The notes under the pieces are model-generated. The model was given only the letters and a program-made list of their open reading frames with translations, searched no databases and was not told the origin of the DNA. A stretch of 20,612 bases of DNA, taken from positions 1-20,612 of the forward strand of contig CAZWVA010000050.1 of NCBI GenBank assembly GCA_964636885.1, written 5' to 3'. Position numbers and translations under genes: made by a program. This stretch comes from CAZWVA01 sp964636885. GTDB lineage: Bacteria > Desulfobacterota_D > UBA1144 > Nemesobacterales > CSP1-2. Every line of letters starts with the position of its first letter. The first letter of the stretch is position 1. Positions 1-9,141 of this stretch are shown here, in pieces.

Positions 1-2
1 AG

Positions 3-1592
3 GTTGCCTTCCGAAGGATACTGGAGGCAATAGAAAGGGGCAGGTTTTCCCCATTCCTCCTTCACGGGGTTACGGGGAGTGGAAAGACAGAGGTGTACCT
101 GCGGGCAATCGGGGAGGTTATTAAAAGAGGGCGGGAGGCCATAGTGCTTGTCCCCGAGATCTCCCTTACCCCTCAACTCGTAAAGAGATTCCGTGGAAGG
201 TTTGGGAGAAAGGTCGCCGTAATCCATAGCGCCCTAAGCGAGGGGGAGAGATTTGACGCATGGCGTATGGCAAGGCGGGGGGATGTGAAGATAGTAATCG
301 GAGCAAGGTCCGCTATATTCGCCCCCTTTAAGGACGTGGGAATCATAGTGGTCGATGAAGAGCATGAGCCCTCTTACAAGCAAGAAGAAGCCCCACCCTA
401 TAACGCAAGGGATTTATCCCTGGTCTTGGGAAAGATGACAAACGCCGTCGTTGTGCTCGGCTCCGCCACCCCCTCCGTTGAATCCTATGCCAATGCGCTC
501 AGGGAGAAATTCACGTACCTCTCGCTTCCACTTAGGGTCGAGGACCGATCCCTTCCAGAGGTTGAAATAGTGGATATGAAAAGAGAAGGGGGTGCAATAT
601 TCTCTAAAAGGCTAAGGGACGAGATTAAAGGAAACCTCGATGAGAAAAGGCAAACAATCCTCTTTCTTAACAGGAGAGGGTTCTCAACCCTCATAATCTG
701 CCAGGCCTGCGGTGATATACTAACCTGCCCTAACTGTAGTATCACCCTTACTTATCACATAAAGGAGGATTCGATAAGATGCCATTACTGCGGGACATCG
801 GAGCGTTTTTTTAATGCCTGTAAGAGGTGCGGGGCACAAATGAGGAGATTGGGAATGGGAACCCAGAAGATAGAAGAGGAACTCAGAAGGATCCTTCCCG
901 ATGCACGTATAGAGAGGATGGATAGGGATTCGGTATCTGGAAAGCTAAGTCTCCTAAGGCTCTACGAGAGGCTTGAGAGGGGAGAGATCGATATCCTCAT
1001 AGGGACCCAGATGGTGGCAAAGGGACACGACCTTCCGGGGGTAACCCTTGTTGGCGTGATCTCGGCCGACATCTCTCTAGGAATCCCAGACTTTCGTGCG
1101 GGTGAGAGGACGTTTCAACTCATTACTCAGGTTGCGGGACGGGCTGGAAGGGGGGATGAGCCGGGAAGGGTTATAGTACAGACCTATAACCCGGATCATC
1201 CGAGTATAAAATTCGCGGTAGAGCAGGATAGCACTGGTTTTCTAAACGAGGAACTCCTCCTTCGGGAGGAACTCGGTTATCCACCATTTTCAAGGCTCGT
1301 GAACATAAGGTTTCAGGGCAGTGTTGAATCCGAAACAGCGGAGGTGGCAAGGAGTGCGGGGGAGACGGCAAGAAGGCTAATATCCAAGCTTCCCATAGGA
1401 AGCATAACCATCATGGGGCCCTCCCCTTCTCCTCTATACAGGATAAGGAACCGGTACAGGTGGCAGATGCTCCTTAGGTCCTCAAACGTAAACACGCTAC
1501 ACAGGTTCTCTAAGCGACTCATGGGTATAATCTCAAGAGGATCGGGAAGGGTGAAGGTCTCGATCGATGTTGATCCGATAGGTTTTATGTAG
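3..1592 (+). CDS. priA: Primosomal protein N' (replication restart helicase PriA), 5'-truncated by window edge
   Basis: PriA is a 3'-5' superfamily 2 helicase that restarts stalled replication forks. The reading frame is open from base 3, so the gene begins outside the window; the GTG at 93 lies inside the Walker A region and is not the start. Seen: the Walker A motif GVTGSGKTEVY at 66-98, the DEEH box in VVDEEHEPSYKQ, and a zinc-binding insertion with eight cysteines (CQAC, CPNC, CHYC, CKRC) that is typical of PriA. The later helicase motifs GTQMVAKGHD and QVAGRAGRG follow. About 529 residues are present; PriA is usually 700-800, so the missing part is the N-terminal DNA-binding region. It ends at TAG 1590-1592, 51 bases before the next gene on the same strand. 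Family assignment is essentially certain. Confidence 0.97.
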   Translation, partial: VAFRRILEAIERGRFSPFLLHGVTGSGKTEVYLRAIGEVIKRGREAIVLVPEISLTPQLVKRFRGRFGRKVAVIHSALSEGERFDAWRMARRGDVKIVIGARSAIFAPFKDVGIIVVDEEHEPSYKQEEAPPYNARDLSLVLGKMTNAVVVLGSATPSVESYANALREKFTYLSLPLRVEDRSLPEVEIVDMKREGGAIFSKRLRDEIKGNLDEKRQTILFLNRRGFSTLIICQACGDILTCPNCSITLTYHIKEDSIRCHYCGTSERFFNACKRCGAQMRRLGMGTQKIEEELRRILPDARIERMDRDSVSGKLSLLRLYERLERGEIDILIGTQMVAKGHDLPGVTLVGVISADISLGIPDFRAGERTFQLITQVAGRAGRGDEPGRVIVQTYNPDHPSIKFAVEQDSTGFLNEELLLREELGYPPFSRLVNIRFQGSVESETAEVARSAGETARRLISKLPIGSITIMGPSPSPLYRIRNRYRWQMLLRSSNVNTLHRFSKRLMGIISRGSGRVKVSIDVDPIGFM

Positions 1593-1643
1593 ACATGCCG
1601 TTCTTCCGATTAATATTAAACGGGTTTATGGTAGAATTGAGAT

Positions 1644-1916
1644 ATGAAGAAAAGAAATCTTAGGGATTTTAAGAGGGCAAGAAACCACTTTATAAGGGCC
1701 GTTACCGAAGGGATAATAGGTACTGGATTTGCCATAAAAGGGGCAAGGAACCTTTTAAAGGAGCGCAAGGGTAGAGGGCTCGTATCGGCTTTTACGGGGA
1801 GATTCATGAGAAGGGGATTCGGTTTTATTATGAGGCTGGCCGAGAGCCTAGAGCGCATGGAAAAGGGAAAACCCGGAGCTTCAAAGAAGAGAAAGAGGAA
1901 GATCAAAGTTGAATAG
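1644..1916 (+). CDS. Small, very basic hypothetical protein coupled to glnE
   Basis: A 90-residue protein that I do not recognise. It holds about 28 Lys/Arg against about 7 Asp/Glu, a net charge near +21. It has two Gly-containing hydrophobic/amphipathic stretches (about residues 22-38 and 45-68) and ends in a Lys/Arg tail (KKRKRKIKVE). There is no signal peptide and no cysteine. Reasons to believe it is real: same strand as its neighbours, it fills the space between priA and glnE, and its last 8 bases overlap the glnE start, which suggests translational coupling. A TAGAAT-like -10 lies at 1632-1637 but without a good -35. A nucleic-acid-binding or membrane-surface role would fit the charge, but that is a guess. 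An antisense frame at 1616-1942 covers the same DNA and is judged a shadow. Confidence 0.6.
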   Translation: MKKRNLRDFKRARNHFIRAVTEGIIGTGFAIKGARNLLKERKGRGLVSAFTGRFMRRGFGFIMRLAESLERMEKGKPGASKKRKRKIKVE

Positions 1917-4689
1917 GATCCTTCCAGACCCAGAGAATGCAAAAAACACGGTGGAGCTTTTCAAGGGGTTTCATAAAAGGATATCCCCAGAAAAGAAAGA
2001 GGTTCTTTATCTCCTCTCCTCCTATAGCCGTTTTCTAGGAAGGGCAATTATAAAAGATCCAGAAATACTGGACATCCTTTTTACGTCCGATTATATAGAG
2101 AGGAAAAAACCGATTGAGAAGACACTCGAGGAGTGCACCGGGATCATAGACCATTCCAAATCGACCGAAGAACTCATGGCCCAGCTAAGACGGTACAAAT
2201 ACAGGGAACTCTCAAGGATCATATACAGGGACATAAAGGAACTCGGGGGATTCCCCGAAATAATGGAAGAGCTTTCGGATTTGGCAAGTGGGATTCTTGA
2301 GGCGGCCTTTAGATACCTCTCAAGAGAAATCCGGTTGGAAAGCCATGGAAAATTCGTCATAATCGGGATGGGAAAGCTCGGAGGAAGAGAGCTCAATCTA
2401 AGCTCCGATATCGATCTAATCTACATTTACAGGGACTCCGGAGACCCAGACCCCTTCTTCAAGCTAGCCGAAAGGCTCACCAAGGCCCTCAGTGCGATTA
2501 CGGAGGACGGTTTCATATACAGGGTCGATCTCGGACTTCGGCCGGGCGGCGGAAAAAGCACCATTGCGGTCTCATTTGATGGTGCCCTTGAGCACTACTT
2601 CTACTGGGGAGACACATGGGAGAGGGCCGCCCTAATTAAGGCAAGGCCAGTTGCCGGGGATATTACACTCGGTGAGGAATTCATTAGAGAGATCGAGCCC
2701 TTTGTCTACAAGAGGTTTCTCGATTACGCCTCGATAGAAGACCTAAAGGATATGAAAACCAAACTCGATAGGCTCCACAAGAAGCGGGATGTAAAGCTTG
2801 GAAAGGGCGGAATAAGGGAGATAGAGTTCTTCGTACAGGCATTACAACTCGTAAACGGGGGAGCCATAAGCGAAATAAGGGAGAAGAATACACTGAAGGC
2901 ACTGGAGAAGCTCTCTCAAAACAGGATCATTGACCAGGAGGTATTTCAGTCATTAACCCATTCGTACCTCTTCCTAAGAAGGGTTGAACACGCCATCCAA
3001 CTGGTGGATGAGATTCAGACCCACAGGATACCGGAGGACCCAGATGAACTCGATAAGCTCGCAAAGAGACTGGGTTTTAACGATAAAGACGAATTCGAAA
3101 CGGAATACAGCGAGAGGACATCTCAGGTCTTGCGAAGCTACGATCAGCTTTTCTACGAGCCGTCAAGGAGAATCGAGGAGGAGGGAAGGGAGTTTTGGGA
3201 GCTTGCGGATTTTTTAACGGAGGGGAACATCGCTCAGGACGAGGCCATAAGGGCTTTAAGCAGGCTGGGCTTTAAGTATCCTGAAACCGCAATAGAGCTT
3301 CTCGACGTTCTTCTCGACACAAAAAAGGGAGGGCTTACACAAAGGGGAAGGACATTTATAAGAAGGGTGGTTCCTGCTTTTCTAAGTAAGGTCATAAGCT
3401 CTCCCGACCCAGATGCCGCACTTCGTAACCTTGAAAGGTTCATCTCCGGAATCAGGCTGCGCACATCTATTTACGCCATGCTCGCCGAAAACCCGGATAT
3501 ACTTGAGCTACTATCCAGGCTATTTGCGACTAGCGGATACCTATCCGGTTTTTTTATAAGGCATCCCGAATACCTAGACGTGCTCACGCTTAAGGACGGA
3601 TGGAAGGAATTCGGCTCAAGGGAGGAGATGGTAGAAGAGCTTAGAAGGGTCCTCGACGAAGAGGAAGAATACGAGGGCAAACTCGACGCCATAAGGAGGT
3701 TTAAGCACGTAGAGACCCTAAAGCTCTGCCTTAGGGATCTAAATCGGGAGGTGGACCCAGCGTATGTCGGCAACTATCTTTCAATGCTCGCCGAAGCCGT
3801 AATGGAGGTTGGACTCTCGATCGCCGGTAAGGCCGTGAAGGGGAAACCCAGAGGGAAGAACAGGGCTTCCGACATGGTGGTACTCGGTATGGGGAAGCTG
3901 GGCGGAAGGGAGATGAGCTACAACTCCGACCTCGATATCATATTCATATACGATGGGGACGACCACGAGTTCTTTTCAAGGCTCGGACAGAAGATGATAT
4001 CGATCCTCTCAACCCCGACTGGGGAAGGATTTGCCTATAAGATCGATATGGGACTCAGGCCGTCCGGGAGGGCCGGAGCCCTCGTCTCGTCGTTTGAATC
4101 CTTTAGAAAATACCATGAAGAGAGCGCAAGGCTTTGGGAAAGGCAGGCCCTTATAAGGGCACGGCCCTGTGCCGGGAATATGGGTTTGGGAAACAGGGTC
4201 ATGGAGACGGTTGAATACTTCGTCTATGAAAAACCGCTTGCCGAGGATTTTCATAAGGAGATCTATCACCTTAGGTCCCGGATGGAGAGGGAACTCGCAA
4301 AAGAGAGCAGAACCAAGCTAAACCTTAAGACCGGAAGAGGGGGGATAGTGGATATAGAGTTCCTGGTTCAGATGCTTCAGCTTAGATTCGGGTCTAATTA
4401 CAGGGACGTTAGAAGGCAAAATACGCTTGAGGCCCTCGAAGGGTTAAGGAGATGCGACCTGATTAAGGAAGAGGTGTTTGTCGTTTTAAAAGACGGCCTT
4501 TATTTCTTAAAGAGACTGGAGAATCTACTGAGGCTCCTCCACGATGGGTCTACAAGCGAGCTCTATGAGAGCGATTTCCACAAGCTCGCATTAGAACTCG
4601 GCATGAAGGATAACGGTGATAGGCTTAGAGAAACGTACGTCTCAAAGACAAGCGAGATAAGGAGGATCTACGAGTGGTATTTTTCTTAA
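1909..4689 (+). CDS. glnE: Glutamine synthetase adenylyltransferase / adenylyl-removing enzyme
   Basis: A bifunctional enzyme that attaches AMP to, and removes it from, glutamine synthetase in response to PII (GlnB) and glutamine. It has 926 residues, close to the family's usual 900-1000. The characteristic tandem layout is clear. The first nucleotidyltransferase site GMGKLGGREL lies at residues 153-162 with SSDIDL at 165-170 (N-terminal, deadenylylating half). The second, GMGKLGGREM, starts near residue 660 and is followed by NSDLDIIFIY (adenylylating half). Each half continues into a helical domain containing GxGGIxxIEFxVQ (GKGGIREIEFFVQ and GRGGIVDIEFLVQ). The start is a TTG at 1909 with a purine-rich GAGGAAG just upstream; it overlaps the preceding small gene by 8 bases. 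No glnA or glnB is in the window. Its presence implies a covalently regulated GlnA elsewhere in the genome. Confidence 0.96.
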   Translation: MNRILPDPENAKNTVELFKGFHKRISPEKKEVLYLLSSYSRFLGRAIIKDPEILDILFTSDYIERKKPIEKTLEECTGIIDHSKSTEELMAQLRRYKYRELSRIIYRDIKELGGFPEIMEELSDLASGILEAAFRYLSREIRLESHGKFVIIGMGKLGGRELNLSSDIDLIYIYRDSGDPDPFFKLAERLTKALSAITEDGFIYRVDLGLRPGGGKSTIAVSFDGALEHYFYWGDTWERAALIKARPVAGDITLGEEFIREIEPFVYKRFLDYASIEDLKDMKTKLDRLHKKRDVKLGKGGIREIEFFVQALQLVNGGAISEIREKNTLKALEKLSQNRIIDQEVFQSLTHSYLFLRRVEHAIQLVDEIQTHRIPEDPDELDKLAKRLGFNDKDEFETEYSERTSQVLRSYDQLFYEPSRRIEEEGREFWELADFLTEGNIAQDEAIRALSRLGFKYPETAIELLDVLLDTKKGGLTQRGRTFIRRVVPAFLSKVISSPDPDAALRNLERFISGIRLRTSIYAMLAENPDILELLSRLFATSGYLSGFFIRHPEYLDVLTLKDGWKEFGSREEMVEELRRVLDEEEEYEGKLDAIRRFKHVETLKLCLRDLNREVDPAYVGNYLSMLAEAVMEVGLSIAGKAVKGKPRGKNRASDMVVLGMGKLGGREMSYNSDLDIIFIYDGDDHEFFSRLGQKMISILSTPTGEGFAYKIDMGLRPSGRAGALVSSFESFRKYHEESARLWERQALIRARPCAGNMGLGNRVMETVEYFVYEKPLAEDFHKEIYHLRSRMERELAKESRTKLNLKTGRGGIVDIEFLVQMLQLRFGSNYRDVRRQNTLEALEGLRRCDLIKEEVFVVLKDGLYFLKRLENLLRLLHDGSTSELYESDFHKLALELGMKDNGDRLRETYVSKTSEIRRIYEWYFS

Positions 4690-4847
4690 CCCTTTATAGC
4701 CACAAACGAATACCGGTAAACACGAATGGGAATCAGCGGATTGCACATATACAGGATATATTTAAAGACCCTCACGTATCATGAATCTAATACCGATGTA
4801 AACCCGTGTTTATCAGTTGCTAAGCAACCAAAAACCTAGGAGATCGG
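4690..4847. repeat. Intergenic region with divergent inverted arms (TAAACACG ... CGTGTTTA)
   Basis: This 158-base gap has no credible gene. TAAACACG at 4717-4724 is mirrored by CGTGTTTA at 4805-4812. The similarity extends a little on both sides: ACCGGTAAACACGAAT against the reverse complement reading ACTGATAAACACGGGT. The arms are about 80 bases apart, so they may be two copies of one short interspersed element in opposite orientation rather than a hairpin. A separate small hairpin, GTTGC-TAA-GCAAC, lies at 4816-4828 just before the ribosome binding site of the next gene. No convincing promoter was found, although TCTAAT near 4783 could be a weak -10. Confidence 0.45.
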
Positions 4848-6264
4848 ATGGGACGGTTTAAAAGCTGCATATTCATAATGGCAGACGGAGCAAGGGCGGA
4901 CGTCTTCCAACACCTCCTCCAGCGTGGGGACCTACCCAATATATCGAAATACATCGTTGAAAAAGGGAGTTATAAAAACGCCGTCTCGGTCTTTCCGTCC
5001 ACTACCGGACCTGCTTATGCCCCGTTTCTTATGGGCAAGTTTCCGGGAAGATGCAACCTTCCGGGTATCAGATGGTTCGATAGGGAGGTCTATGCAAAAA
5101 GGACATTCTCCCTTTATCGATCGAGAAGCTACGTTGGCATTGAGGGTTTTCTCATGAACTGGGATATTTCCAAGGATATGCCGACTCTTTTTGAAATATT
5201 CCCCAGGAGTGTGAGTATACTAAACGAGCTCTCGCGCGGGGCTGGTTTTAGGGGCGATAAGACCAGATTCGCAAGGATCTACTATAAGGTTAAGAGCCAT
5301 TTCACAAACCGTTGCGACGAGGTTGACATAGCCGCAAGGAACATACTCCTAAACTCCCTGAGAGAAGACCCCATTTTTACATTCGTCGTGTTTTTAGGGA
5401 TAGATACCTATTCCCATATCAACCATCCTTTTCACACCAAAGTCATAGAGTCCTATCTGAGGATAGACGAGGCCGTAGGGCTTCTGGGAAGGGTTTTAGA
5501 AAGGGAACGGAAACTGGATGAAACCCTCCTTATCATCGTAAGCGATCATGGGCTTACTCAAACCCACTCGCATTTCGATTCGCTGGAATTCATGAATCGA
5601 CTCGGCCTTAAGACGTTCTATTACCCAAACATATTCAGATACTATAGGGATGCCGATGCCGCCAATATGGTGTCGGGAAACGCCATGACCCATATCTATC
5701 TGAAGAGCCCGGAGGGATGGGGGAGAAGAAGCACATTTGAGGAACTAAGCCACATCATTGACCGCCTCCTACAAAGACCCGAGGTGGACATAGTCGCAGG
5801 ACTCGATGAGGGCGGTCGTGTAAGGATTAAAAGCGAAAGGGGAGAGGCCCTAACATGGCTGGAAAACGGCAAACACATTAGATACGAAAGGGTTTATGGC
5901 GATCCCTTTGGGTATAACGGCATACCCGATAAAATGGATAGGGAAGAAGCCCTCAAGTACAGCTTTTATACCGATTACCCAGATGCGCTTCTTCAACTCA
6001 TTCAGATCCTTGAATCTCCACGCTCAGGAGACATCGTGGTAAGTGCAAAGCAGGGTTTTGATCTAAGGGCGAGACACGAAAAACCAGAACACCGTTCGTC
6101 CCACGGCGCGCTNNNNNNNNNNGGAGCACATACTCGTTCCGCTATGCATAAGTACGAGGATCAATAAGGAACTCGTAAGAACCGTAGACATCTACCCTAC
6201 CATACTCCGCCTCCTCGATCGCCCTATTCCAGACGGGGTAGACGGGGTGAGCTTGGTCGATTGA
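4848..6264 (+). CDS. Type I phosphodiesterase / nucleotide pyrophosphatase-like (alkaline phosphatase fold), interrupted by N gap
   Basis: Hydrolase of the alkaline phosphatase superfamily (PF01663-like); the substrate cannot be told from sequence. Two-metal ligands are visible: D13 (MADGARAD), the nucleophile Thr in PSTTGPAY (T52 or T53), D186 and H190 (GIDTYSHINH), D233-H234 (VSDHGLTQTHSH) and H419 (HRSSHGA). No signal peptide or membrane segment is seen, so it is probably cytoplasmic. ATG at 4848 is preceded by AGGAG at 4838-4842. A 10-N scaffold gap at 6113-6122 breaks the frame: the straight reading ends at 6167 in an unrelated tail, whereas 6124-6264 in another frame reads EHILVPLCIS ... 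RTVDIYPTILRLL ... DGVDGVSLVD. That is the usual C-terminus of the family. The gene is therefore probably intact and only the gap length is wrong. It converges on the BatA-like gene, 8 bases away. Confidence 0.85.
6113..6122. other. Assembly gap (10 N) inside the phosphodiesterase gene
   Basis: Ten N separate two pieces of one gene. The flanking protein reads SSHGA-L before the gap and EHILVPL after it. Relatives often carry a Leu-His-Arg-type link here (GxLHREHxLVPL, from memory), which would need 6 unknown bases instead of 10. Any true length divisible by three (6, 9 and so on) restores one frame; ten does not. Confidence 0.9.
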
Positions 6265-6272
6265 TCCTACGG

Positions 6273-8222
6273 TTACTTTGCAAATAGGGCTCTAAGAACC
6301 GACTCGGATATAAAGAGCGTGATAACCCCCCAAAAGAAGTAGCCCCATACCTCCTTAAAGACCTTAACCAATCCGCTTGTCGTACCGCCTCTAGAGGAAA
6401 GACCTCCAAGAGAGATCCTCTCTAGATCCGATTCTCTAGGGTCCGTATTTACGGAGAACCTGTAAGAAACTCCTCCCTCTTCAACACTGTAGATGCCGGG
6501 GATAAGGGTTTTAAGGAACCTGGGATTCTCCCTAGATACCTTGAACGATTCTCCAGATGGGGCTCTAACGGTCGCATCGCTTGCCCCTCCATAAAACTCG
6601 ATTTCAACTGGATCACCCACAATAAAATTCCCTCCCTGGGATTGAGTCCTACTAGAGAGATCGAATATCTCCTTTATAGTCGGAATAAAAACCGGGGTGA
6701 TTGGAAAGCTACTCCAGCTCGTATCCGCGGCTGAGGCGAATAGAAAAACGCTTCCCCTTCCCACATCTCCTCTAATGAGAAAAGGAGAGCCATCTGAAGA
6801 ACTCAAAATCACACGGGAGCTTTGAAACGCCCGAAGTTTAAAAAGCCTCCTCACCTCTACTTCGCCGTACTTCTCATTTATTCTCGCCAAAGGTCTGCTT
6901 GCTTCACTAGCGATAAGGGAAAAACCCCCATCCAACACCGTTCCTAGTTCAGCTGGAAGAACCTTTAGGAGCGTATTATACACGTAGCCTTTTACACGGT
7001 CTCCAGGAAATACCACGGCAACCCCTCCCCCTTTTAGAAACCCCTCTATCTCACGGGATTTTTCCGGCGTTATGTCCCCGACATTTGCTAAGAATACCAG
7101 ATCGTATCCCTTGAGATCCTCTTTGAGAAAGGCATCGTTATCCCTTATCCGAAGTTTAATCGGCACTATCTCCGAGATCGTCTCGACGGCTCGAGCAAGG
7201 TAGTAGGCTTCGCTTAACCTCGCATCCTCTCTCGGATCTCCATCAACTATAAGAACGCGAAGCCCTTGGGTTCTGGAAAGAACGAAGTATCTGACATCAT
7301 CCACCGTAAGACCGTCATGTGAGATTTCAACCCTTCCAGGCAACTCATCTTGAGAAAGTCCCTCCCGGGGAAAGATAAACTCCTTCGTTCCCTTCCCTCC
7401 CGGCTCGATATCGAAAGAAAGCCTTACCTTTTCATCGCCTAGATACGTCGTAGAGAGGAGCCCCTTAACCCGTGTTTTTGAGTGGTTTGATACCGTAACC
7501 GCCACCTTTATCGATTCCCCTTGTTCTTCAAAATCTACCTGTGATACGGCCAGGTTCCTCATATCCAGACCGTGGGCAATATCGATCGGCAAGAACCATT
7601 CCCTTTGGAAGTCTCCTCTATTCCAGCCGTTTTTCTGAAGATCGGTAAAAAGCACCACCTCCTTCCTCTCGTTCGGTACCTTTTGGAGGAAACCAAAGAT
7701 CCCATCTAGCCTCCTCTCGTTATCCGTAAAGGAGTAGGATAGCCTTAGGCTTTTTAGATCCTCCTTCATCCTGTTCTTGTCCTGGGTGGGCTCCGGTTTA
7801 AAGTCACCTGTATCAACGAGTGGAAAAACCACGCCGAAACTCCCATCCGGTAGAGATTCTACGAATTCTTCGGCCATCCTCTTTGCCGTTTTGAAATTAT
7901 CGCCGTATCCCATGCTGAAGGAGTTATCCACAACAATGGCAACCGATCTCGGGGATCCCAAGCCCATAGTGGAGAAGGAGAAAACGGCAGGCTTTGAAAA
8001 CACGAGAACGAGAAGCACAAGGATTAGGGATCTCAGAATAAGGAAGAGCAAGTCTTTTATCCTTGATCTTCTTGCCATATCCCCCTGAGAGGCAAGAAGA
8101 AAAGACACAGCGGAAAAGCGCTTTCTTGTACCGCTCCTTCTGGATATGAGATGCGCTATAATGGGGAGCGCTACCCCTAGAAGCCCAATCAGGAATAAAG
8201 GGTTTAAAAAGGAAAGATTCAA
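6273..8222 (-). CDS. BatA-like membrane protein with VWA domain
   Basis: A 649-residue protein of the BatA/'double-transmembrane region' type. Seen in order: an N-terminal membrane hairpin (about 5-28 and 57-80) with the typical opening FLNPLFLIGLLGVALPIIAH and an HLISRR turn; a von Willebrand A domain starting SVAIVVDNSFSMG, whose D99-x-S101-x-S103 matches the metal-ion-dependent adhesion site; a long beta-rich region; a glutamine-amidotransferase-like segment beginning LRVLIVDGDPRE; and a C-terminal membrane helix (about 625-645). Relatives sit beside DUF58 proteins and MoxR ATPases and are tied to envelope stress or chaperone-like assembly, but their biochemical role is unsettled. It begins 9 bases after the DUF58 gene, so the two are surely co-transcribed. 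The ATG is well supported because the membrane hairpin starts at once. Confidence 0.85.
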   Translation of the reverse strand: MNLSFLNPLFLIGLLGVALPIIAHLISRRSGTRKRFSAVSFLLASQGDMARRSRIKDLLFLILRSLILVLLVLVFSKPAVFSFSTMGLGSPRSVAIVVDNSFSMGYGDNFKTAKRMAEEFVESLPDGSFGVVFPLVDTGDFKPEPTQDKNRMKEDLKSLRLSYSFTDNERRLDGIFGFLQKVPNERKEVVLFTDLQKNGWNRGDFQREWFLPIDIAHGLDMRNLAVSQVDFEEQGESIKVAVTVSNHSKTRVKGLLSTTYLGDEKVRLSFDIEPGGKGTKEFIFPREGLSQDELPGRVEISHDGLTVDDVRYFVLSRTQGLRVLIVDGDPREDARLSEAYYLARAVETISEIVPIKLRIRDNDAFLKEDLKGYDLVFLANVGDITPEKSREIEGFLKGGGVAVVFPGDRVKGYVYNTLLKVLPAELGTVLDGGFSLIASEASRPLARINEKYGEVEVRRLFKLRAFQSSRVILSSSDGSPFLIRGDVGRGSVFLFASAADTSWSSFPITPVFIPTIKEIFDLSSRTQSQGGNFIVGDPVEIEFYGGASDATVRAPSGESFKVSRENPRFLKTLIPGIYSVEEGGVSYRFSVNTDPRESDLERISLGGLSSRGGTTSGLVKVFKEVWGYFFWGVITLFISESVLRALFAK

Positions 8223-8231
8223 CCTCCCACC

Positions 8232-9104
8232 CTAATCATACGCAATCTGGATAAGAACCTCTTCTATAGGCGTGCTCGACTTAGAGAGCACGTACCTGGA
8301 TCTATTCTCATAGCATATGAGTTTTAGCCCCTCTATGAAATCCCTTATCCTCTTCATGTAGGCGTTTCTAATACCCCTTGCATCAACCAGAACCCTCGTC
8401 CTCTCTTCCATGTCCTCAAACTCTATAGATCCATCAAAGCCGAAATCCATTTCATCCGGGTGTAGAACGTGAAATATGACTGTCTCCTTTTTCGATGACC
8501 GAAGGAGTTTAAAAGACTCCTCCACCTGGGCTAGATCCATGAAGAAGTCAGATACTATGACAAAGGCCGAATCCCCACTTATCCTCTCTATAGCCCTTAA
8601 GATCGGCTCCTTGAGCGCTGTCTTGCCAGCGGGCTCTAGGGATTCTAATCTCTCTAATATCGGGGTAAGATTTGAGAGCCCGGGACGCGGCGGGATTATA
8701 TTTATATCACCATCACTAAAGTCGACTATCCCTACGGCGTCTCCCTGCTTTAGAAGAAGATAGCTTAGGGTTCCTGAGAGCCTTAGGGCATAGTTGAGCT
8801 TGCTTTCCCCCTCCGACCCGTAACCCATAGAACCGCTTCTATCGATGAGTATGCACCAGCTTAGGTTAACCTCATCCTCGAATTTCTTTACGTACAAGCG
8901 GTCGAGTCTGCCGTATAGGCGCCAGTCTACGTGTTTAAGCTCGTCTCCACGGGAGTACTCTTTATATTCCAGAAAATCGGGGCTTATGCCCTTGTAGGGG
9001 CTTTTATGGATGCCGGCCTTTAGACCCTTTACCTGAGATGAAACCCGAAAAGAAAGAACCCTGAGCTTTAAGGCTGCCTCTACGTCTATGATGTCTCGCG
9101 GCAT
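8232..9104 (-). CDS. DUF58 family protein (VWA-like)
   Basis: A 290-residue soluble DUF58 protein. The family signature is clear: EYKEYSRGDELKHVDWRLYGR (residues about 46-66), followed by the strand CILIDRSGSMGYG with a D88-x-S90-x-S92 metal site like that of VWA domains. Known members work with a MoxR-type AAA ATPase and BatA-like membrane proteins. Here the BatA-like partner follows 9 bases downstream, but no MoxR gene precedes it; the upstream gene is carD, 37 bases away on the same strand. There is no clear ribosome binding site before the ATG. A short direct repeat (ACTCGAT twice, read on the minus strand) lies in the spacer. Confidence 0.87.
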   Translation of the reverse strand: MPRDIIDVEAALKLRVLSFRVSSQVKGLKAGIHKSPYKGISPDFLEYKEYSRGDELKHVDWRLYGRLDRLYVKKFEDEVNLSWCILIDRSGSMGYGSEGESKLNYALRLSGTLSYLLLKQGDAVGIVDFSDGDINIIPPRPGLSNLTPILERLESLEPAGKTALKEPILRAIERISGDSAFVIVSDFFMDLAQVEESFKLLRSSKKETVIFHVLHPDEMDFGFDGSIEFEDMEERTRVLVDARGIRNAYMKRIRDFIEGLKLICYENRSRYVLSKSSTPIEEVLIQIAYD

Positions 9105-9141
9105 AATTTAAGGATCGAGTATCGAGTAAGGAAAATCCCAA

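Noticed and set aside
93..95. GTG at 93 as the start of priA
   Set aside because: The codon lies within the Walker A region GVTGSGKTEVY, and the frame is open back to base 3; the true start is outside the window.
1616..1942. 108-residue antisense reading frame over the small basic gene
   Set aside because: It overlaps the glnE start and the basic gene in the opposite direction, shows no family features and has no ribosome binding context; probably a shadow.
6123..6167. C-terminal tail of the phosphodiesterase read straight through the N gap
   Set aside because: The tail (GAHTRSAMHKYEDQ) has no resemblance to the family, whereas another frame gives the expected family C-terminus.
4848..6264. 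Phosphodiesterase as a pseudogene
   Set aside because: The only break coincides with the N gap, and a gap length divisible by three restores the frame; all visible metal ligands are intact.
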